Shown here piece by piece: positions 20,426 to 28,715 of a DNA stretch of 64,000 nt (positions within the stretch are counted from its first letter, which is position 1; the number at the start of each line of letters is the position of its first letter). Below the pieces are notes generated by a model. That model made no database searches, was not told the DNA's origin, and saw only the letters and a list, made by a program, of their open reading frames with translations. Source of the stretch: Ancylobacter sp. WKF20 (GTDB lineage Bacteria > Pseudomonadota > Alphaproteobacteria > Rhizobiales > Xanthobacteraceae); assembly GCF_029760895.1 (NCBI RefSeq), contig NZ_CP121679.1, positions 1,922,001-1,986,000 of the forward strand, read 5' to 3'. Position numbers and translations under genes: made by a program.

Positions 20426-22039
20426 ATGTCCGCCACCGAAATGACGCCGATATCGCCCTCCCGCATCGGCATGAGGCCGACGCTGTGGACGCGGGGCGAC
20501 TGGAATGCCCTGTTCGGCTTCGGCACCAACATCCTCGTCAACATGCTGGTGCTGACCGGCCTGCTTCAGTTCGTGCTGAAGATGCCGCCGGAAATCGTCT
20601 TCGGCCGCATCCTGCCCGCCGTCGGGCTGATGATGTTCCTGTCCACGAGCTATTACGCGTGGCTCGGCTACCAGCTCGCCAAGAAGACCGGGCGCGATGA
20701 TGTGTGCGCCCTGCCCTCGGGCATCTCGGTGCCGCATATGTTCGTCGTCACCTTCGTCATCATGCTGCCGATCGGCGCGGCGACGGGTGACCCGATCAAG
20801 GGCTGGGAAGCCGGGCTCGTCTGGGTGTTCTTCCAGAGCTTCATCTTGATGATCGGTGGCTTCATCGCCCCCTATATCCGGCGGATCACCCCCCGCGCGG
20901 CCCTGCTCGGCACGCTGGCGGGCGTCTCCATCGCCTTCATCTCGATGCGCCCCGCCTTCGAGATCTTCACCACGCCGGTCATCGGCCTCACCTGCTTCGC
21001 CATCATCCTGGTGAGCTGGTTCGGCGGGGTGAAATACCCCAAGGGCATTCCCGCCGGCCTCGTCGCCATCGCCGTCGGCATGATCATCGCCTGGGGCTCC
21101 ACCGCACTCGGGCTGAATTATGGCGGCATGAGCGTCGACAAGGTGGGGGCGGCGCTCTCCAGCTTCGGCTTCTCGGTGCCGCTGCCGGCCTTCGATCACG
21201 TCTTCTCCGGCTTCCAGTATCTCGGCATCATCCTGGTCACCGCTATTCCCTTCGGCATCTACGACCTCGTGGAAGCCATGGACAATGTGGAGAGCGCGGA
21301 AGCGGCGGGCGATCATTACCCGACCACGCGGGTGCTGACCGCCGATGGCGTGGTGAGCCTCATCGGCTGCCTGATGGGCAACCCCTTCATCAACGCGGTC
21401 TATATCGGCCACCCCGGCTGGAAGTCGATGGGCGGGCGCATCGGCTACTCGGCCGCGACCGGGCTGATGGTCATCATCCTCTCCTGGTTCGGCATCATCG
21501 CTCTGCTGCTGGCGCTGATCCCCGTCGTCGCCATCTCGCCGATCCTGCTCTACATCGGCATGCTCATCGGCGCGCAGGCGTTCCAGACCACGCCGGCCAA
21601 GCATGCCCCGGCCGTGGTGCTGGCGCTCACTCCGCATCTGGCGGCCTGGGCCAAGCTGTTGATCGACAATTCGCTGGGGGTCGCCGGCACATCGGCGGCA
21701 GCGCTCGGGCTCGACAAGCTCGGCTCGGTCGGCGTGCTCTATCACGGGCTCGAAGTGATGGGAGGCGGCGCCATTCTGGTTGGCCTCGTCCTCGGTGCCA
21801 TCGGCGTGTTCGTGGTGGAGCGCAAATTCGTGCCGGCCGCCGCCTTCGCGCTCGCCGGTGCCGTCCTCACCTTCTTCGGCTTCATGCATGGCGAAGCGGT
21901 GGGGATCGGCGTCACGCCCGGCGTGGCGCTGGCCTATCTGATCGTTGCCGGCTTCCTCTTCGCCTGCTCGAAACTCGCGGTAACGGAGACAGAGACGGCG
22001 AGCCTGCCCACCTCGGTGCAGGCGGCGCCGGCCGAATAA
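20426..22039 (+). CDS. Xanthine/uracil-type (NCS2-like) permease
   Basis: A 537-residue inner-membrane transporter with about 12-14 hydrophobic segments, in the xanthine/uracil/vitamin C permease superfamily. Conserved pieces include YAWLGYQLAKKTGRDDVCALPSG in the first half and AIPFGIYDLVEAMDNVESAEAAGD followed by GCLMGNPFINAVYIGHPGWK in the second. It is unlike the compact UraA type and nearer the larger permeases found beside amidohydrolase genes. It probably imports the substrate of the upstream cysteine hydrolase. A GAGGGGACG ribosome site precedes the ATG. The substrate is inferred from context only. Confidence 0.85.
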   Translation: MSATEMTPISPSRIGMRPTLWTRGDWNALFGFGTNILVNMLVLTGLLQFVLKMPPEIVFGRILPAVGLMMFLSTSYYAWLGYQLAKKTGRDDVCALPSGISVPHMFVVTFVIMLPIGAATGDPIKGWEAGLVWVFFQSFILMIGGFIAPYIRRITPRAALLGTLAGVSIAFISMRPAFEIFTTPVIGLTCFAIILVSWFGGVKYPKGIPAGLVAIAVGMIIAWGSTALGLNYGGMSVDKVGAALSSFGFSVPLPAFDHVFSGFQYLGIILVTAIPFGIYDLVEAMDNVESAEAAGDHYPTTRVLTADGVVSLIGCLMGNPFINAVYIGHPGWKSMGGRIGYSAATGLMVIILSWFGIIALLLALIPVVAISPILLYIGMLIGAQAFQTTPAKHAPAVVLALTPHLAAWAKLLIDNSLGVAGTSAAALGLDKLGSVGVLYHGLEVMGGGAILVGLVLGAIGVFVVERKFVPAAAFALAGAVLTFFGFMHGEAVGIGVTPGVALAYLIVAGFLFACSKLAVTETETASLPTSVQAAPAE

Positions 22040-22161
22040 CGGCATTGGGATAACGCCTCGATCCACCGGGGGGCGGATCGAAGCGGCTTGAGGCGGCGCG
22101 GCGCATCGCACAGGATGGGCCGCGCCGTTTCTGTTGGCGGCGCCATTCCCTTGAGGTCTCC

Positions 22162-22515
22162 ATGTCCTTCCTGCTCCGCTTCGACCCCGACAATCTCGGT
22201 ACGCCGGAGGAAACCGCGCCCCTGCCGGAACGCATCGTCGCCGGCGATCCGCGGCACCTGACCTGGAACCTCGAAACCCTGCCCGACAACGCCCTCTTCG
22301 CCGGCGTGTGGGAATCGAGCGTCGGCTCCTGGCGGGTGGATTATGAGGAGTGGGAGTTCTGCTCGCTGCTCTCCGGCGTTTCCATCCTGCACGAGGACGG
22401 CGCGCCGCCCGTAAGGCTCACCGCCGGCGACAGCTTCGTCATCCGGCCGGGCTTCAAGGGCGTGTGGGAGGTGGTCGAGACCACGCGCAAGCTCTACGTG
22501 ATCCGCCTCATCTGA
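22162..22515 (+). CDS. Cupin-domain protein (DUF861/EutQ-like)
   Basis: A 117-residue cupin of the DUF861 type. The segments TWNLETLPDNALFAGVWESS, WRVDYEEWEFCSLLSGVSIL and AGDSFVIRPGFKGVWEVVE are typical of the (S)-ureidoglycine aminohydrolase-related cupins. Those proteins often accompany ureide or nitrogen catabolism, although most members are uncharacterised. It lies 122 bases after the permease stop on the same strand and may be part of the hydrolase-permease unit. Catalysis is not assured, because the classic His pair is replaced by Glu/Asp-rich residues. Confidence 0.82.
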   Translation: MSFLLRFDPDNLGTPEETAPLPERIVAGDPRHLTWNLETLPDNALFAGVWESSVGSWRVDYEEWEFCSLLSGVSILHEDGAPPVRLTAGDSFVIRPGFKGVWEVVETTRKLYVIRLI

Positions 22516-22628
22516 CGCTGGGTGCGGATTCTCCGGGGGTGTTGCCTTGCCGTTATTGACCGGCCATCGCCCTCGACGCATCTTCGCGCCAAGAGGGGCT
22601 GGGACCACACGGGTCTGGGAGACGTGCC

Positions 22629-23222
22629 ATGCGTACCGAAGAAAACCATGCCGCCACGACGTCGCGCCGCGCCATGACGCGCGCCACGCGCCGGCTCGGC
22701 ATCGGCCTCGCGGCCGCCGGCCTGCTGGCGACCTCGCTCTCCGGGGCGCAGGCGGCGAACTTCTTCGAGAAGAACTTCTGGCTGTCCGGCCCGAACTACA
22801 GCGGCAAGGTGCCGGCCTGCGACACGCCGGAGGCACTGAAGCGCATCCGCAGCGAGTTCGCGACGACCGAGAAGCGGTTCTGGAACTCCAAGCTCAGCAT
22901 CGACAGCGTCGGCCCGGTGCGTGAGATCGCCTTCCGCCCCTGGGGCGAGGACTACATTCCCCGCCGCTATTGCCAGGCCGATGTGGTCATCTCCGGCCTG
23001 GAGGGCACGCCGGCCTTCACCAGCGAAGGCGCCTATGGCAGCGGCGCCTATGACGGCAAGGTGGTGAGCAAGGTCGCGCAGGGCGGGCATCACCGCACCG
23101 TCTGGTACTCGCTGGTCGAGGACGGCGGCTTCCTCGGCTATTCCTGGGGCGTGGAATGGTGCGTCGAGGGGCTCGACCGCTCCTGGACCTATGCCCCGAA
23201 CTGCCGCATGGCGCGCCCATGA
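22629..23222 (+). CDS. Exported protein of unknown function
   Basis: A 197-residue protein with an N-terminal basic region and hydrophobic core (RRLGIGLAAAGLLATSLSGAQAA), a likely signal peptide cleaved after AQA. The mature part has four cysteines in VPACDTPEA, RYCQADV, WCVEG and PNCRM, which could form two periplasmic disulfides. It is aromatic-rich with no recognised domain. The last codons overlap the RNase T2 start in an ATGA arrangement, so the two are translationally coupled and probably act in the same compartment. I do not recognise the family beyond that. Confidence 0.78.
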   Translation: MRTEENHAATTSRRAMTRATRRLGIGLAAAGLLATSLSGAQAANFFEKNFWLSGPNYSGKVPACDTPEALKRIRSEFATTEKRFWNSKLSIDSVGPVREIAFRPWGEDYIPRRYCQADVVISGLEGTPAFTSEGAYGSGAYDGKVVSKVAQGGHHRTVWYSLVEDGGFLGYSWGVEWCVEGLDRSWTYAPNCRMARP

Positions 23223-23890
23223 CCCTCGGCATCGGCGCACGGGGGCTTCTGGCCGTCGGCGCCCTGCTGGGTGTGTTCGCGGCCGCGCCCGCCGTGGCCC
23301 GCGACCGACCGGGTGACTTCGATTTCTACGTGCTGTCGCTGTCCTGGTCGCCGAGCTACTGCGCCGGCGAGGGCGACGATGCCGATTCGATGCAATGCGC
23401 CGCCACCGCCCGCCCCTATGCCTTCGTCGTACATGGGCTTTGGCCGCAATATGAGACGCGCGGCTGGCCGCAATTCTGCCAGAAGCCTCCGCCCTTCGTC
23501 GCGGAGTCCATCGTGCGCTCGATGCTCGACATCATGCCGAGCCGCAAGCTGGTGCTGCACCAGTGGCGCAAGCACGGCACCTGCTCGGGCCTCGATTCGG
23601 CGACCTATTTCGAGAAGGTCCGGCTGGCGCAGAGCCGCGTCACCATTCCCGAGCCGTTCCGCAAGCTCGACGACTACCGCATGGTGTCGCCTGGCGAGGT
23701 GGCGGACGCCTTCCGCGCCGCCAATCCGGGGCTCGAGGCGGACATGATCTCGGTCCAGTGCAGCGACAAGCGCCTCAGCGAGGTGCGGGTCTGCATGAGC
23801 CGCACCTTCCAATTCACCTCATGTCCCGAGGTGGCGGCCAAGGCCTGCACCACGGATCGCGTCGCCATGCCCCCGACGCGGGGCGGCTGA
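23219..23890 (+). CDS. Ribonuclease T2 family protein
   Basis: A 223-residue secreted ribonuclease with a signal peptide (GLLAVGALLGVFAAAPAVA). The two conserved active-site segments are VVHGLWPQ, with catalytic H72, and LVLHQWRKHGTC, with H114 and H119. The Glu usually found after the first His of segment two (HEW) is Gln115 here. Members cut single-stranded RNA through a 2',3'-cyclic intermediate in the periplasm. The start ATG overlaps the preceding stop. Several Cys pairs fit disulfides. The His residues are intact, so activity is likely, but the Glu-to-Gln change may lower it. Confidence 0.9.
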   Translation: MTLGIGARGLLAVGALLGVFAAAPAVARDRPGDFDFYVLSLSWSPSYCAGEGDDADSMQCAATARPYAFVVHGLWPQYETRGWPQFCQKPPPFVAESIVRSMLDIMPSRKLVLHQWRKHGTCSGLDSATYFEKVRLAQSRVTIPEPFRKLDDYRMVSPGEVADAFRAANPGLEADMISVQCSDKRLSEVRVCMSRTFQFTSCPEVAAKACTTDRVAMPPTRGG

Positions 23891-23906
23891 ACCCGCCGGA
23901 ACCCGC

Positions 23907-24788
23907 ATGAATTATCGCCACGCCTTCCACGCCGGCAATTTCGCCGATGTCGTCAAGCATGTCGTGCTCGCCCGCATCCTCGCCTATCTCGGGCAGAAGG
24001 ATGCGGCGTACCGCGTGCTCGATACCCATGCCGGGGCCGGTCTCTATGACCTCGCCGGCGAGGAAGCCCAGCGCACCGGGGAGTGGGAGGGCGGCATTGG
24101 CGCCGTGCTGCGCGCCACGTTCACGCCTGAAGTCACCGCCCTGCTGAAGCCGTGGCTCGACGTGGTGCGCGCGGTCAATCCCGGCGTCGAAGGCGACACG
24201 CCCGCCGCGCTCGCCGCCCGGCTGCGCCATTACCCCGGCTCGCCGCTGATCGCGCAGGCGCTAACCCGTCCGCAGGACCGCCTGCTGTTCTGCGAGACGG
24301 TTGGCGGCGTGCGCGAATCGCTCACGGACGCCATCGGCCGCGACGGGCGGACGAAGGTGCTGCCCACCGATGCCTGGCAGGCGCTCACCGCCTATCTGCC
24401 GCCCAAGGAGCGGCGTGGGCTGGTGCTGGTCGATCCGCCCTTCGAGGAACCGGGCGAGTTCCACCGCATGGCGCAGGGGCTCATCGAGGCGCATAAGCGC
24501 TGGCCGACCGGGGTCTATGCGCTGTGGTACCCGATCAAGGATGTGCGCGCGGTGGACGGCTTCCGCCGCGAGATCGAGCGCGCCCGAATCCCGAAGGTGC
24601 TCAACATCCAGTTCGACCTGCGCGCCGTCCGTCAGGCCGATGCGATGTCGGGCTGCGGGCTCATCATCGTCAACCCGCCCTTCGTGCTGGCGGAGGAGCT
24701 GCGCCTCGTGCTCAACGCCCTCGTGCGCGTGCTCGCCACCGACGGCACCGGCCGGGTCCGCATCGGCTGGATCACCGCCGAACGTTGA
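23907..24788 (+). CDS. rlmJ: 23S rRNA (adenine-2030-N6)-methyltransferase RlmJ
   Basis: A 293-residue SAM-dependent methyltransferase modifying A2030 of 23S rRNA. It starts with the family signature [18 protein letters not shown]. The SAM-binding motif I is [13 protein letters not shown]. The N6-adenine catalytic motif is [14 protein letters not shown], with a later NPPF at [13 protein letters not shown]. Length fits E. coli RlmJ (280). It begins 16 bases after the RNase T2 stop and probably reads from the same promoter. Substrate assignment rests on homology to the E. coli enzyme. Confidence 0.94.
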   Translation: MNYRHAFHAGNFADVVKHVVLARILAYLGQKDAAYRVLDTHAGAGLYDLAGEEAQRTGEWEGGIGAVLRATFTPEVTALLKPWLDVVRAVNPGVEGDTPAALAARLRHYPGSPLIAQALTRPQDRLLFCETVGGVRESLTDAIGRDGRTKVLPTDAWQALTAYLPPKERRGLVLVDPPFEEPGEFHRMAQGLIEAHKRWPTGVYALWYPIKDVRAVDGFRREIERARIPKVLNIQFDLRAVRQADAMSGCGLIIVNPPFVLAEELRLVLNALVRVLATDGTGRVRIGWITAER

Positions 24789-24885
24789 AGGCCTGTCACA
24801 TCCATCCGGCATTGCTCTTGCTTCCACGCTCCGCAGGTTGATCCGACCGGGCCTTGCGGCCTCGGTGGATAAGGAGAGCAGGCGC

Positions 24886-25101
24886 ATGGCGACGACGGGT
24901 ACCGTCAAATTCTTCAACACGGAAAAGGGCTACGGTTTCATTCGCCCGGATGACGGCGGGCGCGACGTGTTCGTGCATGTGTCGGCCGTCACCCGCTCAG
25001 GGATGGGCACCCTGGCCGAAGGGCAGCGGGTGAGTTTCGAGGTCGAACCGGACAAGCGGGGCAAGGGCCCCAAGGCCATCGACCTCCAGCGGGCTGACTG
25101 A
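24886..25101 (+). CDS. Cold-shock domain protein
   Basis: A 71-residue single CSD protein binding single-stranded nucleic acid. The RNP motifs are clear: [21 protein letters not shown] contains RNP1 (KGYGFI), and DVFVHVSAV is RNP2. The end ([13 protein letters not shown]) is standard. The start has AAGGAGAG upstream, and the 97-base leader contains a small GC-rich hairpin (near 24846-24867) that could be involved in cold regulation. Several Csp paralogues are usual in such genomes, so no specific symbol is given. Confidence 0.93.
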   Translation: MATTGTVKFFNTEKGYGFIRPDDGGRDVFVHVSAVTRSGMGTLAEGQRVSFEVEPDKRGKGPKAIDLQRAD

Positions 25102-25203
25102 TAAGGCAGGTGCGAAGCCGAGATATCCCGTCCACGGCCGGGACCGGCCGCGGGCGGGTTTTGCCGCGTTCGCGCCGCCGGCCCGAATTGAGCGAAGTGT
25201 CCC

Positions 25204-25809
25204 ATGAAGCTGCGTTCCTCGCCCGCCTCCCCGTTCGGCCGCAAGGTCAAGATCGCCGCCGTCGTCTGCGGCATCCACCTCGACATCGAGCCGGCCGACA
25301 CCACCAACCCGGCCGATACGCTGCGCGCGCAGAACCCGCTGGGCAAGATTCCGGTTCTGCTGCGTGAGGACGGGGCGGCGCTGTTCGATTCAAGGGTGAT
25401 CGTGGAGTTTCTCGACGCGCAGGCGGGCGGCGGCGTGGTGCTGCCGGCGAGCGGCGAGGCGCGCTTCACCGCCCTCACCCAGCAGGCGCTGGCGGACGGG
25501 CTGATGGATGCGGCGCTGCTTCAGGTCTATGAGGCCCGCTTCCGCCCGGAGGAGCAGCGCTCGGCCAGTTGGGTGGACAATCAGGCCGGAAAGGTCGCGC
25601 GCGCACTCAAGGTTCTCGAATCCGCCCCGCCCGCCCCGCTGGCGGTCAGCGGCGCGGCGCATATCGGCGAAATCGCCCTCGCCTGCGCCCTCGGCTATCT
25701 CGATCTGCGCTTCCATGGCGTCTGGCGCGAGGATCACCTGGCCCTCGTCGACTGGCTGGACAGCTTCGCCGCACGCGTGCCCGCTTTCGAGGCAACCCGC
25801 CCGAGCTGA
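25204..25809 (+). CDS. Glutathione S-transferase family protein
   Basis: A 201-residue GST. The thioredoxin-like N-terminal domain is recognisable: KLRSSPASPFGRKVKIAAVVCG, then NPLGKIPVLLREDG with the cis-Pro and LFDSRVIVEFLD with the glutathione-contact Ser. An all-helical C-terminal domain follows. The active-site position carries Ser within SSPASPFGRK, as in many bacterial GSTs. Function is probably thiol conjugation or reduction; the substrate is unknown. A strong bidirectional terminator lies 28 bases downstream. Confidence 0.9.
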   Translation: MKLRSSPASPFGRKVKIAAVVCGIHLDIEPADTTNPADTLRAQNPLGKIPVLLREDGAALFDSRVIVEFLDAQAGGGVVLPASGEARFTALTQQALADGLMDAALLQVYEARFRPEEQRSASWVDNQAGKVARALKVLESAPPAPLAVSGAAHIGEIALACALGYLDLRFHGVWREDHLALVDWLDSFAARVPAFEATRPS

Positions 25810-25835
25810 TCGACCTGCACCGCGCAGCCTAAAGG

Positions 25836-25868
25836 AAAAGGCCCCGGACGTTGCCGTCCGGGGCCTTT
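25836..25868 (+). terminator. Bidirectional rho-independent terminator
   Basis: AAAAGGCCCCGGACG (25836-25850), loop TTGC, CGTCCGGGGCCTTT (25855-25868). T-run on one side and A-run on the other, between the convergent GST and outer-membrane protein genes. Confidence 0.88.
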
Positions 25869-25900
25869 CTCATTCAGCGTCCGGGCCGAAGCCCGCGGCA

Positions 25901-26545
25901 TCAGAACTTGTAGTTGATGCCCGCGCGGACGACGCTGGCGGTCAGGCCGCTGTCGGCGCCGATGCTGTCATAGTAGTCCTCGCCGAGATCCATGTAGAGG
26001 TACTCGGCCTTGACGGTCCAGTTGTTGGTGAAGGCGTACTCGACGCCGCCGCCGACCGTCCAGCCGGACAGGGTGCCGTTGGCGCTGCTGCCGGTGAGGT
26101 CGTTGGTGACCTCGTTGTGGCCCCAGGCCCAACCGCCCGTCACGTAGGGCATGATGTGGTCGAAGGCATAACCGACGCGGGCGCGCACGGTGCCGAAGTA
26201 GTCCATCTTCTGCTCGACGCCGAAGGCGGTGTCCTTCAGGCTGCTGCCCTGGATGTCGGCCTCGACGCCGAGGACGATGTTGTTGTCGAGCTGGATGTTG
26301 TAGCCGATCTGGCCACCACCGATGAAGCCATCGGGGTTCAGGCCGAGAACGTCGGCCTGGCCTTCACCCGAGCCCCAGCCGTAGCCGGCGTTGGCACCGA
26401 TGTAAAAGCCGGTCCAGGAGAACACCGGCGCGGGAGCGATGACCGGCGCCTTGGTGGGGTAGGGCTGCTGCAGGTCGGCGGCGAAAGCGGGCGCCGCGAC
26501 GAGCAGGGCGGCAACGGCAACGCCCGAGCTGATGATCTTCTTCAT
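25901..26545 (-). CDS. Outer-membrane beta-barrel protein, Omp25/Omp31 type (copy 1)
   Basis: A 214-residue porin-like protein. The signal peptide is MKKIISSGVAVAALLVAAPAFA, followed by a mature N-terminus rich in Pro, and the barrel starts at FSWTGFYIGANAGYGWG. It ends with the C-terminal aromatic residue (INYKF), the usual outer-membrane insertion signal. Alternating amphipathic strands and FGTVRARVGYAFD are typical of the rhizobial Omp25/Omp31/RopB family. The role is structural or in envelope stability. It is paralogous to the next gene upstream (26961-27584). It has its own promoter at 26611-26638. Confidence 0.92.
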   Translation of the reverse strand: MKKIISSGVAVAALLVAAPAFAADLQQPYPTKAPVIAPAPVFSWTGFYIGANAGYGWGSGEGQADVLGLNPDGFIGGGQIGYNIQLDNNIVLGVEADIQGSSLKDTAFGVEQKMDYFGTVRARVGYAFDHIMPYVTGGWAWGHNEVTNDLTGSSANGTLSGWTVGGGVEYAFTNNWTVKAEYLYMDLGEDYYDSIGADSGLTASVVRAGINYKF

Positions 26546-26610
26546 GGATACTCTCCGAGAAACAGTAGGCAGGAACGGCACGACGGTCTTTCACGTCACG
26601 TTCGAGAGGT

Positions 26611-26638
26611 GAGATAGGAGGGCAGATAGGCGTGTCAA
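26611..26638 (-). promoter_or_regulatory. Sigma-70-type promoter of OMP copy 1
   Basis: On the minus strand: TTGACA (26638-26633), a 16-bp spacer, then TATCTC (26616-26611), 66 bases upstream of the start codon. The -35 is perfect and the -10 moderate. Confidence 0.55.
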
Positions 26639-26871
26639 AGGCCGGATTGCGGCAGAATTCGCCATTATTGCCTCCAAAGCCGTTGTCACATGCTTGTGAA
26701 ATGGGCATGGCAGCCCGCATGGGCGCTCGATTCGTGGAGGTAATTTTTCCTTCGCGAGGTAGCCGGGGGCCGCAACAATTCCGCCATGATCGCCGGTGGA
26801 ATGCCGGTAGCCTGTTGCACAGGAACAACAGATTCCTGACCCAACGGCATAGCAAGCCCCTTGAAACGCAA

Positions 26872-26901
26872 CGAGCGCCAGCACTTTCGCGCTGGCGCTC
26901 G
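26872..26901 (-). terminator. Hairpin terminator after OMP copy 2
   Basis: An 11-bp perfect stem with an 8-nt loop, followed on the minus strand by TTGCGTTTC, which is only moderately T-rich. It lies 59 bases past the stop of OMP copy 2. Confidence 0.6.
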
Positions 26902-26960
26902 CCGCAAGTGGAGGCAGGGTCGGGCCGTTGGACCGCGGCGGACCCGCCTCGAAGCCCGGA

Positions 26961-27584
26961 TCAGAACTTGTAGTTCACGCCCGCGCGCAGGATGTTGGCG
27001 GTGGTGCCGACGTCGATCGGGCCGACGGCGGTGTCGTAGGTTTCCTTGCCGAGGTCGAGATAGAGATACTCGGCCTTGACGGTCCAGTTCGGGGCGAAGG
27101 CGTATTCGCCGCCGGCGCCGATGGTCCAGCCGGTCTGGGTCTGGTCGTTCGACAGGCCGTTCAGCTGGTAGGTGCCGCGGCCATAGGCGAAGCCGCCGGT
27201 GCCGTAGACGAGCGCCTGATCGAAGGCGAAGCCGGCGCGGGCGCGGACCGTACCGAAGTAATCGAGCTGGTAGGTCGGGCTCTCGATGTTGCTGGCCTGG
27301 AGGTCCGCCTCGATACCCAGCACGAAGTTGCCGGCGGTCTGCCAGTTATAGCCGGCCTGGATGCCGCCGAGGAACCCGTTGGTGTCGTCCGAGGCATCGG
27401 CCGCACCCCAGCCATAACCGGCATTGGCGCCGATATAGAAGCCGGTCCAGCTGAACACCGGCGCCGGGGCCGCATAGGCGGCCGGCGCGGGGTAGGAAAG
27501 GTCGGCGGCCGCCGCGGGGGTTGCCACCTGAACGGCCATGAGAGCCGCCGCCAGGCCGGCGCCGGCCAGAATCTTGCTGTACAT
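26961..27584 (-). CDS. Outer-membrane beta-barrel protein, Omp25/Omp31 type (copy 2)
   Basis: A 207-residue paralogue of the previous OMP. The signal peptide (KILAGAGLAAALMAVQVATPAAA) leads to an Ala/Pro-rich linker and the same barrel start, FSWTGFYIGANAGYGWG. Shared segments include YFGTVRARAGFAFD and NWTVKAEYLYLDLG, and it ends VNYKF. The ATG at 27584 begins the signal peptide; the frame is open further upstream without support. Its promoter is at 27694-27722, giving a leader of about 100 nt. It is likely to have arisen by tandem duplication and then diverged outside the core strands. Confidence 0.92.
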   Translation of the reverse strand: MYSKILAGAGLAAALMAVQVATPAAAADLSYPAPAAYAAPAPVFSWTGFYIGANAGYGWGAADASDDTNGFLGGIQAGYNWQTAGNFVLGIEADLQASNIESPTYQLDYFGTVRARAGFAFDQALVYGTGGFAYGRGTYQLNGLSNDQTQTGWTIGAGGEYAFAPNWTVKAEYLYLDLGKETYDTAVGPIDVGTTANILRAGVNYKF

Positions 27585-27897
27585 TTTCGTCTCCTGCGTC
27601 GCGAGGCGTCGCCCCTCGGCTCCACCTGAATTCAGTAACGCTGACGCTCGCATAAATGTATGAGCAGAATCTTAGTGTCGGATGTAACGATATATTATGT
27701 TTAACAGGCGGTTTACTATCAATCACGCGCCTGTCATTAACCATGATCGCATTACCACACGCACGGAACGGCTCGATATCCTTGAGTTGCGCAACCGGTT
27801 TGCGATGCATGGTAAATCAAGCGCTAACGCGATGGGATGATCCGCCGCCGGGGGTAATCGCGTAAGAGGCTGGCCTGAAGCAACGCACACGGTTTCC
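27585..27897. other. 313-bp intergenic region, OMP copy 2 / SDR
   Basis: A divergent promoter region with reduced GC. It contains the OMP copy 2 promoter and, nearer the SDR gene, an imperfect palindrome CGCAACCGGTTTGCG (27790-27804) of unknown meaning. No gene is visible. Confidence 0.5.
27694..27722 (-). promoter_or_regulatory. Sigma-70-type promoter of OMP copy 2
   Basis: On the minus strand: TTGATA (27722-27717), a 17-bp spacer and CATAAT (27699-27694), close to consensus at both elements and at the ideal spacing. Confidence 0.65.
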
Positions 27898-28689
27898 ATG
27901 ACTGCGACCGATATCCCCTCCCCCACGGTCCCGGCAGCCCGCCGCCCCATCGCCCTGGTCACGGGCGGCGGTGTGCGCATCGGCCGGGCGATCAGCCTCG
28001 CTCTGGCGGGCGCGGGCTACGACGTGGCGGTCCACGCCCGCACCGCGCGCCCGGCCGTCGAGGCGACCTTGGAGGAATTGCGCGCCCTTGGCGCCCGCGC
28101 GGCGCTGGTGACGGGTGATCTTGCCGATCCGGCGGCGGTGGCCGGGCTTGTGCCAGCCGCGACGCAGGCGCTGGGCGCGCCGGTGCTGCTGGTCAACAAC
28201 GCCTCGGAATTCAGCCCGGACGGTGTCGGCACTCTCGACCCGGTGCTGTGGGAGCGCCACATGGCGGCCAATCTGCGCGCGCCGGTGTTCCTCACCGAGG
28301 CCTTCGCCACCGCGCTGCCGGAGGGCGCGACGGGCGCCGTGGTCAACATCATCGACCAGCGCGTGTGGAAGCCAACGCCGGCCTATCTCTCCTACAGCAT
28401 CTCCAAGAACGGGCTCTGGGCGGCAACGCGGATGATGGCGCAGGCCCTCGCCCCGCGCATCCGCATCAATGCCGTGGGGCCGGGGCCGACGCTCGCCAAT
28501 GACCGACAGGATGGCGAGGCCTTCGCCTATCAGAGCCGCGCCGTGCCGATGGGCCGCGGCCCGACGCCCGGCGAGATCGCGCAGGCGGTGCTGTTCCTCG
28601 CCACCGCCGCCAGCGTCACCGGCCAGATGATCGCCGTCGATGGCGGCCAGCACCTTGCCTGGCAGACGCCGGACACCGAGACGGATTGA
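27898..28689 (+). CDS. SDR family oxidoreductase, pteridine-reductase-like
   Basis: A 263-residue NAD(P)-dependent short-chain dehydrogenase. The cofactor loop is VTGGGVRIGRAI. The TGxxRIG form and an Arg in HARTARPA favour NADPH and the pteridine-reductase/FolM-like branch. NNASEF is the structural Asn motif, and the catalytic Tyr and Lys are in YLSYSISKNGL. GPGPTLAN replaces the more common PG loop. Relatives often sit beside folB-folK in alphaproteobacteria, but those genes are not adjacent here, so the substrate is inferred from sequence type only. The ATG used is preceded by a weak ribosome site. Confidence 0.85.
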   Translation: MTATDIPSPTVPAARRPIALVTGGGVRIGRAISLALAGAGYDVAVHARTARPAVEATLEELRALGARAALVTGDLADPAAVAGLVPAATQALGAPVLLVNNASEFSPDGVGTLDPVLWERHMAANLRAPVFLTEAFATALPEGATGAVVNIIDQRVWKPTPAYLSYSISKNGLWAATRMMAQALAPRIRINAVGPGPTLANDRQDGEAFAYQSRAVPMGRGPTPGEIAQAVLFLATAASVTGQMIAVDGGQHLAWQTPDTETD

Positions 28690-28715
28690 TCGCCGCGCTC
28701 AGGCGCCCCGTCCGC

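Larger units (their letters stand above)
26546..26960. other. 415-bp intergenic region between the two OMP genes
   Basis: The left part holds the promoter and leader of OMP copy 1. The right part holds a perfect stem, CGAGCGCCAGC/GCTGGCGCTCG (26872-26901), that is probably the terminator of OMP copy 2. No coding region is supported in the middle. Confidence 0.6.
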
